64,000 nt of DNA from Acidobacterium sp. (GCA_002737365.1 NSIL01000002.1:1-64000), one strand, 5' to 3'; positions 16,708 to 25,810 are shown, numbered from the stretch's first letter. The notes: generated from the letters alone by a model not told the origin. Translations and numbers: made by a program.

Positions 16708-17376
16708 CCCTCAACCACTCTCTCAACCAGCCGCAGGAACGGCAGCAGCGGCGCGTCGCCGGTCACTTCACGAACCGCCTCGGCGCACAACGCCGCAGCC
16801 TTGGCCAATCCAGCATCTTCGCCAGCACCGTCGCGTCCAGCGTGCGCTGAGCGAGTGAGATCTCGCACACGCCCGGCACGGCAGTGACAATGCCGGGCTC
16901 GGTCCTGACCGTGCCGACGGTGCACACCACCCGGGCGGACGGCGTGGTGTGACGGTTGGCGATGTCGCGGAAGGCGAGCGCGCTTTCGGCCGCGGCGAGG
17001 AACGCATCACGCCGGTCGGCTGGTTCATCGCTTCCAGCACGGGGCCCTGCTCGATGTGCAATTCCAGATACGCCACGGCATCAATGGCCTTCAGAAACGC
17101 CTGCGACTCGTGCATCCGCGCGAGCTCCACGCCGTGTTCGCGCAGGGCATCGACCAGGCACGTGCCGGTCCTGTCGATCAGGTGTTCGACTTAGGTGATC
17201 ATCAGCGCGCCCGCCGCAGCAATCTCCGGCGTGATGCCCAGCGTGGCCAGCTTGCCGTTGAACCACTGCCGCGCCTCGCGCCACACCGGCCCCCAGGCCA
17301 GGCGCTGCGCGCCATCGGCGGTCGCGGTCAGGGCGGCCAGTTCACGCAGATTGCTGATGACGTCGCGAGCGCTCAT
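16708..17376 (-). pseudogene. Decayed M20-type amidohydrolase (allantoate/N-carbamoyl amino-acid hydrolase family)
   Basis: The minus strand carries family fragments in different frames. An N-terminus (ARDVISNLRELAALTATADG, ending AAAGALMIT then stop), a middle piece (FLKAIDAVAYLELHIEQGPVLE, the strong HyuC/AllC signature), then after a frameshift SARVVCTVGTVRTEPGIVTAV and after another AKAAALCAEAVREVTGDA. A large part after the N-terminal piece, including the first metal ligands, is missing. The gene was a zinc-dependent hydrolase and is now non-functional. This accounts for the otherwise gene-free stretch here; 17377-17467 holds only the next promoter. Confidence 0.8.
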
Positions 17377-17455
17377 GCCGCGCGAGTATAGCGAATGCTT
17401 CCGCGCTGAGGTCAGCGCCACGGATTTGATGCCGGATTTGATCGGGTAGAAGAAA

Positions 17456-17461
17456 TACTGT
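17456..17461 (+). promoter_or_regulatory. -10-like box TACTGT, leaderless start
   Basis: TACTGT ends 6 nt before the ATG at 17468 and no Shine-Dalgarno is present, the same spacing as at 11523 and 49695. The box itself is weak. Confidence 0.35.
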
Positions 17462-17467
17462 TAGCGC

Positions 17468-18454
17468 ATGCCTGCCGCCCAGCTTTCCGCCGCCCAGTTG
17501 CACGAGCTAATTCTGCCCCTGGCTCGGCCGCCGCAAGTTGTGCTGACTCCGGGCCAGACTATCGATGAGGCGCTTCGGGCCATTCGCACGGCAGCCTCGG
17601 CCAGCTCCATCCATTACTTCTACGTCGTCGATGACGACGCCCGGCTGGTGGGGGTGGTGCCGACGCGCCGGCTGCTGGCCGCGGCGCCGGAAGACACGGT
17701 CGGGGAGGTGATGGTCGAGAACGTCGTGGCCATTCCGGATTGGGCGACCGTGCTGATCGCGAGCGAGTACTTCGCGACCCGCCGGTTGCTGGCGTTTCCG
17801 GTGGTGGATGGGAGTGGTGTGCTCCTTGGTGTGGTCGATGTCAACTTGTTCACCGACGAGGTGATCGACCTGGCGCGACGCACTTACGACGACATCTTTC
17901 AGCTGATTGGTGTGCACGGCACGGCGCAGCGGTCGACGCTCGACGCCTTCAAGGACCGTTTCCCGTGGTTGTCGTGCAACATCGCCGGCGGCCTGATGGC
18001 GGCGTTCATCGCCAGCCGCTTCGAACACTTGTTGGAGGAAGTCGTCGTGCTCGCACTGTTCATTCCCGTGGTGCTGGCCCTCGCCGAAAGCGTCGGCATG
18101 CAGGCGTTGAGCTTGACGCTGCAGAGTTTCACCGATGGCCCGTTCGTGCCGAAGCGGCTGGCCGCCGCGCTCTGGAAAGAGTTCCGGACGGCAGTCTTAC
18201 TGGGCATCGGCTGCGGTGGGGTCGTCGCCACCGTCGTCATGGTGTGGCGCGGCGAAGCCATGGTGGCCGGCGTCATTTTCGCGTCGATCACCCTGTCGAT
18301 GGTCGTGGCCTGCCTGCTGGGCGTGGCGTTCCCGGCGCTGTTGCGGGTCGCAAAGGCCGATCCGCGGATCGCGGCTGGTCCGGTGGTGCTCGCGGCGGCT
18401 GACGTCGCGACGTTGTTCTTCTATTTCTGGCTCGGCGCTCGTTTTCTCGGCTGA
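17468..18454 (+). CDS. MgtE-family Mg2+ transporter lacking the N-terminal superhelical domain
   Basis: A 328-residue protein. Residues about 25-135 form two CBS domains (HYFYVVDDDARLVGVVPTRRLL and RLLAFPVVDGSGVLLGVVDV). The rest is the MgtE membrane domain with five hydrophobic segments, including FPWLSCNIAGGLMAAFIASRF, ALFIPVVLALAESVGMQA and the late ADVATLFFYFWL. Typical MgtE is about 450 residues with an N-terminal alpha-superhelix before the CBS pair; that part is absent, so Mg2+ gating probably rests on the CBS pair alone. Its 3' end overlaps the convergent pseudouridine synthase gene by 34 nt. Confidence 0.85.
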   Translation: MPAAQLSAAQLHELILPLARPPQVVLTPGQTIDEALRAIRTAASASSIHYFYVVDDDARLVGVVPTRRLLAAAPEDTVGEVMVENVVAIPDWATVLIASEYFATRRLLAFPVVDGSGVLLGVVDVNLFTDEVIDLARRTYDDIFQLIGVHGTAQRSTLDAFKDRFPWLSCNIAGGLMAAFIASRFEHLLEEVVVLALFIPVVLALAESVGMQALSLTLQSFTDGPFVPKRLAAALWKEFRTAVLLGIGCGGVVATVVMVWRGEAMVAGVIFASITLSMVVACLLGVAFPALLRVAKADPRIAAGPVVLAAADVATLFFYFWLGARFLG

Positions 18455-19194
18455 GGCCGGCCCGGGAACGCACGCTTCAACTCGTCGGCGGCGATCTCGC
18501 GCCACGCCCCAGGCGCGAGCGTGCCCAGCTCCAGGCCGCCGAAGGCGACGCGCCGCAGTCGGGTGACCGGATGCCCCGCCGCGGTGAGCATCCGCCGCAC
18601 CTCACGATTCTTGCCTTCGCTCAACGTCAGCACCAGGTGACTCTCGCGTGCCGAGGCCTTTCGGATCTCGGCGGCCGCGGCGATCAGCCGCTCGCCGTCC
18701 ACGCGAACCCCGCGCCGCAGCGTGGCGATGGTGCCCGGTTCGACGCGTCCCTCGACCGTCACCAGGTAAACCCGCGGCACCTCCGATGCGGGGTCGGTCA
18801 GCCAGTCAGACAACCGCGTGTCGTTGGTCAGAATCAGCAATCCACTGGTCGCCATATCGAGCCGGCCGACGGGCATCACGGGAAAAGGGACGCTGCCCAG
18901 CAGGTCGAAGACAGTCTTTCGGCCGTTGGGATCGGAGCGGGTGGTCACGACGCCCCTGGGCTTGTGGAGGACGATGGTGAGTGGGCGAGGTGCGGCCGCG
19001 GGCGTGCCATCGATGGCAATGACGACCCGCTCGGGGACGACTGGCGTGCCGGGATTGGTGACGCGGACGCCATTGACGAGGATGCGCCCGTCGGCAACCA
19101 GGGCGCGGGCCTGGGTGCGGCTGGCCAGTCCCAGTTTTGAGATCGCCCGCTCCAGCGGCACGTGGCCGCGCTTCAGCCTAGCGGTAGTTGCCAA
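18421..19194 (-). CDS. RsuA/RluB-family rRNA pseudouridine synthase
   Basis: A 257-residue enzyme. An N-terminal S4 RNA-binding domain (LERAISKLGLASRTQARALV to about residue 55) is followed by the catalytic domain: LHKPRGVVTT, the catalytic-Asp motif GRLDMATSGLLILTND, and EGKNREVRRMLTAAGHPVTRLRRVAFG. It isomerises uridine in ribosomal RNA. Sequence alone does not separate RluB, RluE/F or RsuA specificity. Its start overlaps the upstream yajQ stop by 17 nt, and the C-terminal tail is basic. Confidence 0.9.
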   Translation of the reverse strand: MATTARLKRGHVPLERAISKLGLASRTQARALVADGRILVNGVRVTNPGTPVVPERVVIAIDGTPAAAPRPLTIVLHKPRGVVTTRSDPNGRKTVFDLLGSVPFPVMPVGRLDMATSGLLILTNDTRLSDWLTDPASEVPRVYLVTVEGRVEPGTIATLRRGVRVDGERLIAAAAEIRKASARESHLVLTLSEGKNREVRRMLTAAGHPVTRLRRVAFGGLELGTLAPGAWREIAADELKRAFPGRPQPRKRAPSQK

Positions 19195-19675
19195 ACTGGA
19201 GGGCCACCCCGAAATCCTTGGCCCTCAGGGCCTGCATGGCGTCCTGCAGTTCGTCTTTCGACGATGAGGTCACGCGCACCTGGTCGGCCTGGATCTGCGC
19301 CTGCACCTTCTTCTTCGACTCTTTCAGGTGCTTGACGATGTCCTTGGCGGCATCGCTCGGAATGCCCTGCTGAAGGGTAATCACCTGCTTGACCGTGCTG
19401 CCCGAGGCTGGTTGGGTCTCTTCGCGCTTCAGGTTCTTGACCGGCACGCCGCGTTTGATCAGGCGCGTCTGCAGGACCTCCCAGACCGATTCGAGCTTGA
19501 AATTGTCCTCGGCCGTGAGCGTGAGCGTGTTGGCCTTCGCGTCGAGGTCAATGGCGGCGTGCGACCCCTTGAAGTCGAAGCGCTGGGCAATTTCCTTGCG
19601 GGCCTGGTTGACGGCGTTATCCACCTCGGGCATGTCGATATCCGACGTCACGTCGAACGAGTATGCGCTGGCCAT
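19178..19675 (-). CDS. YajQ-family nucleotide-binding protein
   Basis: A 165-residue protein matching YajQ (UPF0234) over its full length: YSFDVTSDIDMPEVDNAVNQ, QRFDFKGSHAAIDLD, RGVPVKNLKREETQPASG and the C-terminal DELQDAMQALRAKDFGVALQF. Members bind cyclic di-GMP or nucleic acid; a Xanthomonas homologue acts as a c-di-GMP-responsive transcription cofactor. It leads a two-gene minus-strand unit with the pseudouridine synthase, which hints at an RNA link. A TAGGAT box ends 7 nt before its ATG. Confidence 0.93.
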   Translation of the reverse strand: MASAYSFDVTSDIDMPEVDNAVNQARKEIAQRFDFKGSHAAIDLDAKANTLTLTAEDNFKLESVWEVLQTRLIKRGVPVKNLKREETQPASGSTVKQVITLQQGIPSDAAKDIVKHLKESKKKVQAQIQADQVRVTSSSKDELQDAMQALRAKDFGVALQFGNYR

Positions 19676-19682
19676 GACGATG

Positions 19683-19688
19683 ATCCTA
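19683..19688 (-). promoter_or_regulatory. -10 box TAGGAT (minus strand), leaderless start
   Basis: On the minus strand TAGGAT ends 7 nt before the yajQ ATG (19675) with no Shine-Dalgarno between. The gene is divergent from terC. Confidence 0.5.
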
Positions 19689-19772
19689 TCGCAACCCCTC
19701 GCTCCAGTCGTCGTTCGGCGACGAAAATACCTAGTTATGCCCGGTCGCCTGCCGCCCGTACGTTGAGAGGTG

Positions 19773-20795
19773 ATGTTGTTCCCGCTCGCCGAATACTGGT
19801 GGTTCTACGCCGTCTTTACCGCCTTCGTGCTCGTCCTGCTGGCGATCGACCTGGGTGTCTTCCACCGCAAGGGTCACGAGATTACGATCCGCGAGGCGGC
19901 CAAGTTCAGCGCCATCTGGATCTCGATGGCGATGCTGTTCAATGTGCTGCTCTATTACTACGCGCTGTCAACGTTTTCGCAGGATCAGCGGCTGCTGGCG
20001 ACGCCCGGCTTTAACCCCGCGCAGGCCGCGTCGCAGGTGGCGCTCGAGTTTCTCGCCGGCTACGTCGTCGAATACACGTTGTCGGTGGACAACATGTTCG
20101 TGTTCGTCGTGATCTTCACCTTCTTCCGGGTGCCGTCGGCTTACCAGCATCGGGTGTTGTTCTACGGCATCCTGGGCGCGTTGATCTTCCGCGCCATCTT
20201 CATTGCGCTTGGCGCCGTGCTGCTCAGTTATCACTGGGCCATTATCCTGTTCGGCGTGCTGCTCATCTACACCGGCATCAAGATGTTGAGCCACTCGTCG
20301 GAGTCGATGGATCCGTCAACCAACCCGCTAGTGCGCCTGACGCACAAGGTGATGCCGGTCAGCGATCGCTGCGACGGCCACAACTTCTTCTCGCGGATCG
20401 ATGGACGCTGGCATGCCACGCCGCTGTTTCTGGCGCTGATGGCGATCGAGATGAGCGACATCGTGTTCGCGATTGACTCGGTGCCGGCGATCTTCGCGCT
20501 GACGCGGGAACCGCTGATTGTCTTCACCTCCAACGTCTTCGCCATCCTGGGTCTGCGGTCGCTCTACTTCGTGCTGGCGGGTGCGGTGGCGCGATTCACG
20601 CTGCTGCGTTTCGGCCTGGCCGGCGTGTTGATGTTCATTGGCCTCAAGATGATCTGGCTCAACCAGGCCTGGGGCGGCCACTTTCCGATCGGCTGGTCGC
20701 TGGCCATCATCGGGACGCTGGTGGGCGGCTCGATTGTCGCGTCCGTGCTGGTCGAGCGTTGGAAGCACGCTACACTGAGCGAGCGTGCCGGCTAA
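19773..20795 (+). CDS. TerC-family membrane protein (Alx/MeeF-like)
   Basis: A 340-residue polytopic protein of the TerC family. The two signature membrane stretches with acidic metal-site residues are present: LEFLAGYVVEYTLSVDNMFV and LALMAIEMSDIVFAIDSVPA, followed by VFAILGLRSLYFVLAG. Homologues export manganese, supply metals to secreted enzymes, or respond to alkaline pH. GAGAGG lies just before the GTG/ATG pair (19770/19773); the ATG is used here. No yybP-ykoY-type manganese riboswitch is recognisable upstream. A decayed fdhD begins within its 3' end. Confidence 0.9.
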   Translation: MLFPLAEYWWFYAVFTAFVLVLLAIDLGVFHRKGHEITIREAAKFSAIWISMAMLFNVLLYYYALSTFSQDQRLLATPGFNPAQAASQVALEFLAGYVVEYTLSVDNMFVFVVIFTFFRVPSAYQHRVLFYGILGALIFRAIFIALGAVLLSYHWAIILFGVLLIYTGIKMLSHSSESMDPSTNPLVRLTHKVMPVSDRCDGHNFFSRIDGRWHATPLFLALMAIEMSDIVFAIDSVPAIFALTREPLIVFTSNVFAILGLRSLYFVLAGAVARFTLLRFGLAGVLMFIGLKMIWLNQAWGGHFPIGWSLAIIGTLVGGSIVASVLVERWKHATLSERAG

Positions 20796-21352
20796 GCAGC
20801 CCGGGATACGGGACGTCACCATTCATCGCCCTGGCGGCACCGCGCCGGTGCCCGACCGTGTCGCCGTCGAGGAACCGCTGGAGGTGCGCGTCAACGGCGC
20901 GCTGTTCGCCGTGATCATGCGCACACCGGGCGCCGATCGCGAGCTCGCCGCCGGCTTCCTGCTGGCCGAAGATGTCATTCGCAGCAGCGACGAGATTGGC
21001 GCCATCGAGCACTGCGTGGACACCGCAGGCGAGGGGTGCGACAACCTCATCAACGTGATCGTGCGGGGCGACGCTGTCGCGCGGCTTGAGGTGCGGCTGG
21101 GCGATCGCCGGCCGGACGCTGCTCGCCGGTCAGCATCCGCTCGACGACCGGCTGCTGCTGGTGTCGGGGCGCACGTCGTTCGAGCTGGTGCAGAAAGCGC
21201 TGTTGGCCGGCGTGCCGCTGATTGCCGCGGTCTCCGCTCCGTCGAGCCTGGCCATCGACTTGGCCACCAAGGTCGGGATTACCCTCTGCGGCTTCGTGCG
21301 CGGAGATACCTTCAACATCTACAGCCATCCGCAGCGCATCGGCCACCGATTA
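20785..21352 (+). pseudogene. fdhD: fdhD remnant (formate dehydrogenase sulfurtransferase), internal deletion and frameshift
   Basis: The first frame encodes a normal FdhD N-terminus (VAVEEPLEVRVNGALFAVIM, then DRELAAGFLLAEDVIRS). From about 21086 homology continues in another frame: [36 protein letters not shown] and [12 protein letters not shown], the C-terminus. About 100 residues between them are gone, including the Cys-x-x-Cys sulfur-transfer loop and the DVGRH-type region, so it cannot be functional. FdhD normally sulfurates the molybdenum cofactor of formate dehydrogenase. The start overlaps the terC end by 11 nt. Confidence 0.85.
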
Positions 21353-21595
21353 ATACCAGCCGCAGATTAGAAGCGATCTCGTCAATGCGCGCAGCAGAAT
21401 AATCATGCAGGCGAGATGCACGAAGCCGGCACAGTTGGCGGCGTGGCGCTCATCGTGGGTGACCACGCGGCACCGCTGTTTGGCGTCCGGGACCGGCCAC
21501 CCGCGCTTCTGCGATGTGGTCGCATCGGTAAAGATGCTGCGAAACCATTCGGCCACAGCCGGCTGGAAGTTCGAGTCGAGGGTTGGCGCCGCCAT
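21350..21595 (-). pseudogene. Scar: Lhr-helicase-like N-terminus joined to a transposase-like C-terminus
   Basis: An 81-residue minus-strand frame starts NFQPAVAEWFRSIFTDATTSQKRGWP, in shorter pieces FQPAVAEWFR and QKRGWP, which resembles the opening of Lhr-type DEAD/H helicases. It then changes to RHAANCAGFVHLACMIILLR, which resembles the tail of IS5-type transposases. Neither protein is complete. The most economical reading is a deletion scar left by an insertion element. Both identifications are by eye and only moderately secure. Confidence 0.45.
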
Positions 21596-21608
21596 CTGTA
21601 TTTGAGGA

Positions 21609-21614
21609 TATAAT
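21609..21614 (+). promoter_or_regulatory. -10 box TATAAT, decides the downstream start
   Basis: A consensus TATAAT overlaps the in-frame ATG at 21613, so that ATG would lie inside the promoter. The ATG at 21625, 10 nt after the box, is the better start and gives an almost leaderless message. Confidence 0.6.
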
Positions 21615-21624
21615 GCGCGGCTAC

Positions 21625-21897
21625 ATGGGTGACGCTGGCGAAGGCCTGATTGATGCTGAAGCGCGCTTGCAAGAGCGCATGGACGAACTCGAGGAAAGCC
21701 GCAAGGTCGCCAAGGACAAGGGTCCGAAGGCTGACCCCGAATTTGTGCGGCAGACTGATTCACTGCGACTGGCCCGCACAGAATTGCAGCGCCAGTTGGA
21801 GTTGACGACGCACCCGGTGCGCCGTGAGCAAATCGGCCACGCCGTGGCTGAGATCGAGCGCCGGTTGGCGGAAGTCGGGACCAAGAAAAAGAAATAG
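21625..21897 (+). CDS. Small coiled-coil protein of unknown function
   Basis: A 90-residue soluble, highly charged protein. Two helical stretches (LIDAEARLQERMDELEESRK, and LARTELQRQLELTTHPVRRE leading to AVAEIERRLAEVG) with a short linker suggest a helical hairpin or coiled coil, ending in a KKKK tail. There is no signal or membrane segment. It is a single gene with its own consensus promoter, between relics and a large kinase. I do not recognise the family. The track's upstream start (21583) is rejected because of the promoter position. Confidence 0.6.
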   Translation: MGDAGEGLIDAEARLQERMDELEESRKVAKDKGPKADPEFVRQTDSLRLARTELQRQLELTTHPVRREQIGHAVAEIERRLAEVGTKKKK

Positions 21898-21900
21898 GCA

Positions 21901-21955
21901 AGACGCCGGGTTGAATGTTCGCCCGGCCACTCGCGAACAATTCAACCCGGCGTCT
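21901..21955. terminator. Long imperfect hairpin between convergent genes
   Basis: AGACGCCGGGTTGAAT pairs with ATTCAACCCGGCGTCT, and inside it GTTCGC pairs with GCGAAC across CCGGCCACTC, with one bulged base. It lies between the small coiled-coil gene and the convergent kinase gene and covers the kinase stop codon. It probably ends both transcripts. No U-tract is present. Confidence 0.7.
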
Positions 21956-24803
21956 CCGTCATCTTCTTCAGTTCCGCCGCGAACGCGGCGGGCGAGCTGG
22001 GGCGGGTGTCTTGATCGAACGCGACTGCCCGGCGAATCACCGCAGCCACGCCTTCGGCCATGCCGCTGGTGTCGAGGGCGGCCGCTCCGGCCGCCTGCTT
22101 CATCCCAATGTCAATGAATGACCCGCTGCCGTACGGCAGCCTGCCCGTCAGCATCTCGAAAGTCATCACGCCAAGGCTGAACACGTCGGAGCGGGCATCC
22201 ACACCTTCGCCCCGCAACTGCTCCGGCGCCATGTACGACGGCGTGCCGACGATGGTGCCGGCGTTGGTGATGGTGCCGCCGCCGGTCCGCGTGCCGGTAA
22301 GCTTGGCCACCCCGAAGTCCACGACCTTCGGACCGGTGCCGCTTTCCGGCAGCAGGATGTTCTCTGGTTTCAGGTCGCGATGCAGAATGCCCGCCTTGTG
22401 CGCCGACTCCACGCCGCCGGCAATACCGGACAACAGGTCGGCGGTCCGCTCCGGTGCCAACTGCCGTTCCCGCTTCAACAACTGCCGCAGGTCTTCGCCC
22501 GGCACGAACTCCATCACCAGGAACGCCGCACCGTCAGTGAGCGTGCCGTAGTCGAACACAGTCACGATCGAGGGATGCTGCAGGCGAGCCACGATCAGCG
22601 ACTCGCGCCGGAAGCGCTCGCGCAAATCGGGATCCGACAGCAGTTCGCTGCGCACCACCTTGATGGCGACGTCGCGCTCAAGGCGCACGTCCCACGCGCG
22701 AAACACCGCGCCCATGCCGCCCTGGCCGATCATGGCATCGACGCGATACTTGTGGTCGACCACCGTGCCGACCCCGATGGCCGCGGTCGGTGCGCCACTG
22801 CCAACTAAAATAGTTGGCGCGAATCCCGGCGTGCCGGCCGGCGCCTGCGTGGCACCCACCTGTTGGCGCAAACGCGACAAGTCGAGCGCGACGCCCATCT
22901 GGCAGGCAATGCCGTGCAGCAACTCGCGGTCTTCAGGCGTGTACGGTTCTTCCGATCGCTTGGGGCCGAGCGCGATCAGGCCGACGAAGGGCCGCGGGTC
23001 GCTGCCGCCGGCGAAGATCGGTACCAGCAACGCGGCGTTGGCTTCGGCCAGCCACAGGCGATCGGCCGGGGGCACGCGCGCGACCGGCGATTGCTCGTCA
23101 TTCAGAAAGACCTCGAGCGGCTTGTCCGACCAGCGCAGCAGCGTGATGATGCCACTAGCCGCTCCGAGCGAGGCCGGCTTGACGCGGAGCGCCGTCACCG
23201 GCTCGAACGCCGCGCCGTTGTCGCCAGCCCCTGAGCTCACCGCGGTGTCGGTCGAACGGGCGAGAACCGATACTCCTTCCGGATGCAGCGCACTGTCGAT
23301 CTGGGTGACGACCAGCGCGATCAGGTCGCACGGGTCGGCTTCGTACGGCACGCGTCCCGCGAGTGAGACCAGAATTTCGCGCGCGTCGTACTCGGCTCGG
23401 AAAAAGCGCTGGTCGAGCCAGCGCTGCGCGTCGCTGCGATAGCTCAGGCCGACGCCAAGCAGCGCGAGGCAGACCAGGTAGAACAACGGACGGCCGCTGA
23501 CGATCATCGACAGCGACAGGTCGCGTTGCTGCACCAGTGACGCGGCCAGCGCGATCACCGGCAGCACGACCAGCACGGCCAGCGTGCGGCGCGCGAAGGC
23601 GTACTGCAAGCTGCGCCGCAACACCGTGCGCGGGCTGAAGACGTGCTGCACCGCCACCGCATACGGCAGCCCGAAGGCGGGGAGCAGGACAATGGCCTGC
23701 AGCAACGCTTCGAGCAATACGGGCAATTCCACCGTCCGCCCCGCCAGGCTGAATAGCAGGGGAATGCCGGTCTTCAGTGCGTAGGCGAAAACCGCCGGCA
23801 CGCCGGTGAACACCACGATTTGGATCCGGCGCCGCTCGTTGGCATCGGGATTGGTGCGGTACCGCCCCATGCCCTCGATCACGATCAGCACGTTGGCGCC
23901 CAGGCCCAGGGCGAAGCAGGCGTCGAAGGTCCACGGCCGTTCCGCGACCCAGGTGAGCGCAGGCAGCACGGCGTCGGCACCCAACAGGAACGTCGCGCTG
24001 AGAAGGCCGATGATGAACATCGGCACCGCGGCAGCAAGCACCGCGGGCACGATCCAGCGATGGCGGTCCAGGACCTCGCTGCGATGGGGGAAAAAGAGCA
24101 CCGCGAACCCGATGATGGGGAACGACAACGAGGTGATGATCCAGTTGAAGATCAGTAGCAGCGATCCCAGCACCGGCAGCGATTGCGCGCTGCCGAGCAA
24201 AGGGCCGCCGTTGGCGGCGCCGGTCACGCCGAGCGCCAGCGTCATCAGCGCCGCTGTGGAACCGTGGGTGCCGAGCGCCAGGAGGACGCCGGCGCCGGCG
24301 AGAAACGCCGTCATCTGCGACAGCGGACCGAGATGCTGGCGCAACCACGTGGCCCACGTCCTGCCATCCATCGACCAGATGGCCGGTTGGCCGAGGACGA
24401 CGGTTCTCGGCGCGCCGCCGGTGGCCGACGTGACGGTCAGCGTCAGCGGGGCGCCGGGGCGAAGCGCCTGCACCTCGCGCCAGACGCGCAGCCCCTCCGA
24501 CGGCTCGGGAGGCAGGGTATTGACAATGTCGCCGACCCGCAGGCCGGCGCGATCGGCAGCGCCTCCCGTCCAGATGTGAGTGATAGTCACCGGCTGGCCA
24601 GCGGCGGTCCGCACGTCAGGAGGGCGAATGACCGCAACTGGCCGCGGCTCCGACAACATCCCCATGACGTTTTCGCCGGAAACGGCGAGTCCGGCGCCGG
24701 CGGGCCACAGGTGTGGGCGCAGGACGGCAGCCTGGACGACCAGCGCGGCCGCCGACAGGGCGAGCGCTGCACCGACCATCAGCCGTTCCGAGGAGACCCG
24801 CAT
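21942..24803 (-). CDS. Membrane Ser/Thr protein kinase with PDZ, polytopic sensor and GAF modules
   Basis: A 953-residue fusion. Order: one N-terminal membrane segment (about 8-28); a PDZ-like domain (about 45-155; GLRVGDIVNTLPPEPSEGLR); eight to ten membrane segments (about 160-455); a GAF-like region (about 475-640); and a C-terminal eukaryotic-type kinase (about 680-950). Kinase motifs are complete: IGQGGMGAVFRAWD, the VAIKVV lysine, HRDLKPENILL, DFGVAKL and GTPSYMAPEQL. The PDZ plus polytopic part resembles the sensor half of ComP-type histidine kinases, here attached to a Ser/Thr kinase. TACAAT precedes the ATG by 9 nt. The ligand and targets are unknown. Confidence 0.88.
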   Translation of the reverse strand: MRVSSERLMVGAALALSAAALVVQAAVLRPHLWPAGAGLAVSGENVMGMLSEPRPVAVIRPPDVRTAAGQPVTITHIWTGGAADRAGLRVGDIVNTLPPEPSEGLRVWREVQALRPGAPLTLTVTSATGGAPRTVVLGQPAIWSMDGRTWATWLRQHLGPLSQMTAFLAGAGVLLALGTHGSTAALMTLALGVTGAANGGPLLGSAQSLPVLGSLLLIFNWIITSLSFPIIGFAVLFFPHRSEVLDRHRWIVPAVLAAAVPMFIIGLLSATFLLGADAVLPALTWVAERPWTFDACFALGLGANVLIVIEGMGRYRTNPDANERRRIQIVVFTGVPAVFAYALKTGIPLLFSLAGRTVELPVLLEALLQAIVLLPAFGLPYAVAVQHVFSPRTVLRRSLQYAFARRTLAVLVVLPVIALAASLVQQRDLSLSMIVSGRPLFYLVCLALLGVGLSYRSDAQRWLDQRFFRAEYDAREILVSLAGRVPYEADPCDLIALVVTQIDSALHPEGVSVLARSTDTAVSSGAGDNGAAFEPVTALRVKPASLGAASGIITLLRWSDKPLEVFLNDEQSPVARVPPADRLWLAEANAALLVPIFAGGSDPRPFVGLIALGPKRSEEPYTPEDRELLHGIACQMGVALDLSRLRQQVGATQAPAGTPGFAPTILVGSGAPTAAIGVGTVVDHKYRVDAMIGQGGMGAVFRAWDVRLERDVAIKVVRSELLSDPDLRERFRRESLIVARLQHPSIVTVFDYGTLTDGAAFLVMEFVPGEDLRQLLKRERQLAPERTADLLSGIAGGVESAHKAGILHRDLKPENILLPESGTGPKVVDFGVAKLTGTRTGGGTITNAGTIVGTPSYMAPEQLRGEGVDARSDVFSLGVMTFEMLTGRLPYGSGSFIDIGMKQAAGAAALDTSGMAEGVAAVIRRAVAFDQDTRPSSPAAFAAELKKMTETPG

Positions 24804-24812
24804 GCAGGTGCG

Positions 24813-24818
24813 ATTGTA
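24813..24818 (-). promoter_or_regulatory. -10 box TACAAT (minus strand)
   Basis: On the minus strand TACAAT ends 9 nt before the kinase ATG (24803), again without a ribosome site. The stretch to nuoA (24819-24897) must also hold the nuo promoter; no clear box was identified there. Confidence 0.5.
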
Positions 24819-24897
24819 GTGCGTGTGATATCCTTCACAAGCACGTAGAAAAACATGTGCGTGACATCATTCGCGATCTAAACGGGTGTTTTAGACC

Positions 24898-25315
24898 ATG
24901 GACGGCTGGGGCGGAATCCTACTACTTGGAGCCATCGGAGTCGGCTTCGGCATCGTCTCCGTGGTGCTGTCGTACTTCCTCGGCCCTCGCAATCCCACGC
25001 CCGAAAAGCTGGCGGCCTACGAATGCGGCATGCCGCCGGTCGGCGACGCCCGCGAACGGCAGTCGGTGAAGTTCTACCTGATCGCGATGATCTTCCTGCT
25101 GTTCGACATTGAAGTCGCGTTCCTCTATCCGTGGGCGATGGCGATGCGGCAGTTAGGCTGGACCGGCCTGATCCAGATCGTCGTCTTTTTCCTGATCCTG
25201 ATCGTCGGCTACATCTATATCTGGCGCAAGGGCGTGCTCGATTGGGGTCCCGAGTTTGATCCCGATTACAAGCACGCGCCCAAACCCGGCCCGGCCGTGG
25301 TGAAGAGATACCGTT

Positions 25316-25332
<17 letters not shown>
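24898..25332 (+). CDS. nuoA: NADH-quinone oxidoreductase subunit A
   Basis: A 144-residue membrane subunit of complex I with three hydrophobic segments (about 8-28, 62-82, 90-112). The conserved loop [23 protein letters not shown] carries the quinone-site cysteine, and [15 protein letters not shown] is the second signature. The C-terminal tail is longer than usual. It is the first gene of the nuo operon and overlaps nuoB by 17 nt. Confidence 0.95.

Positions 25333-25806
<474 letters not shown>

Positions 25807-25810
<4 letters not shown>

Noticed and set aside
19676-19772. Possible yybP-ykoY manganese riboswitch upstream of terC
   Set aside because: The gap is under 100 nt, must also hold the yajQ promoter, and shows none of the conserved loop sequences of that class.
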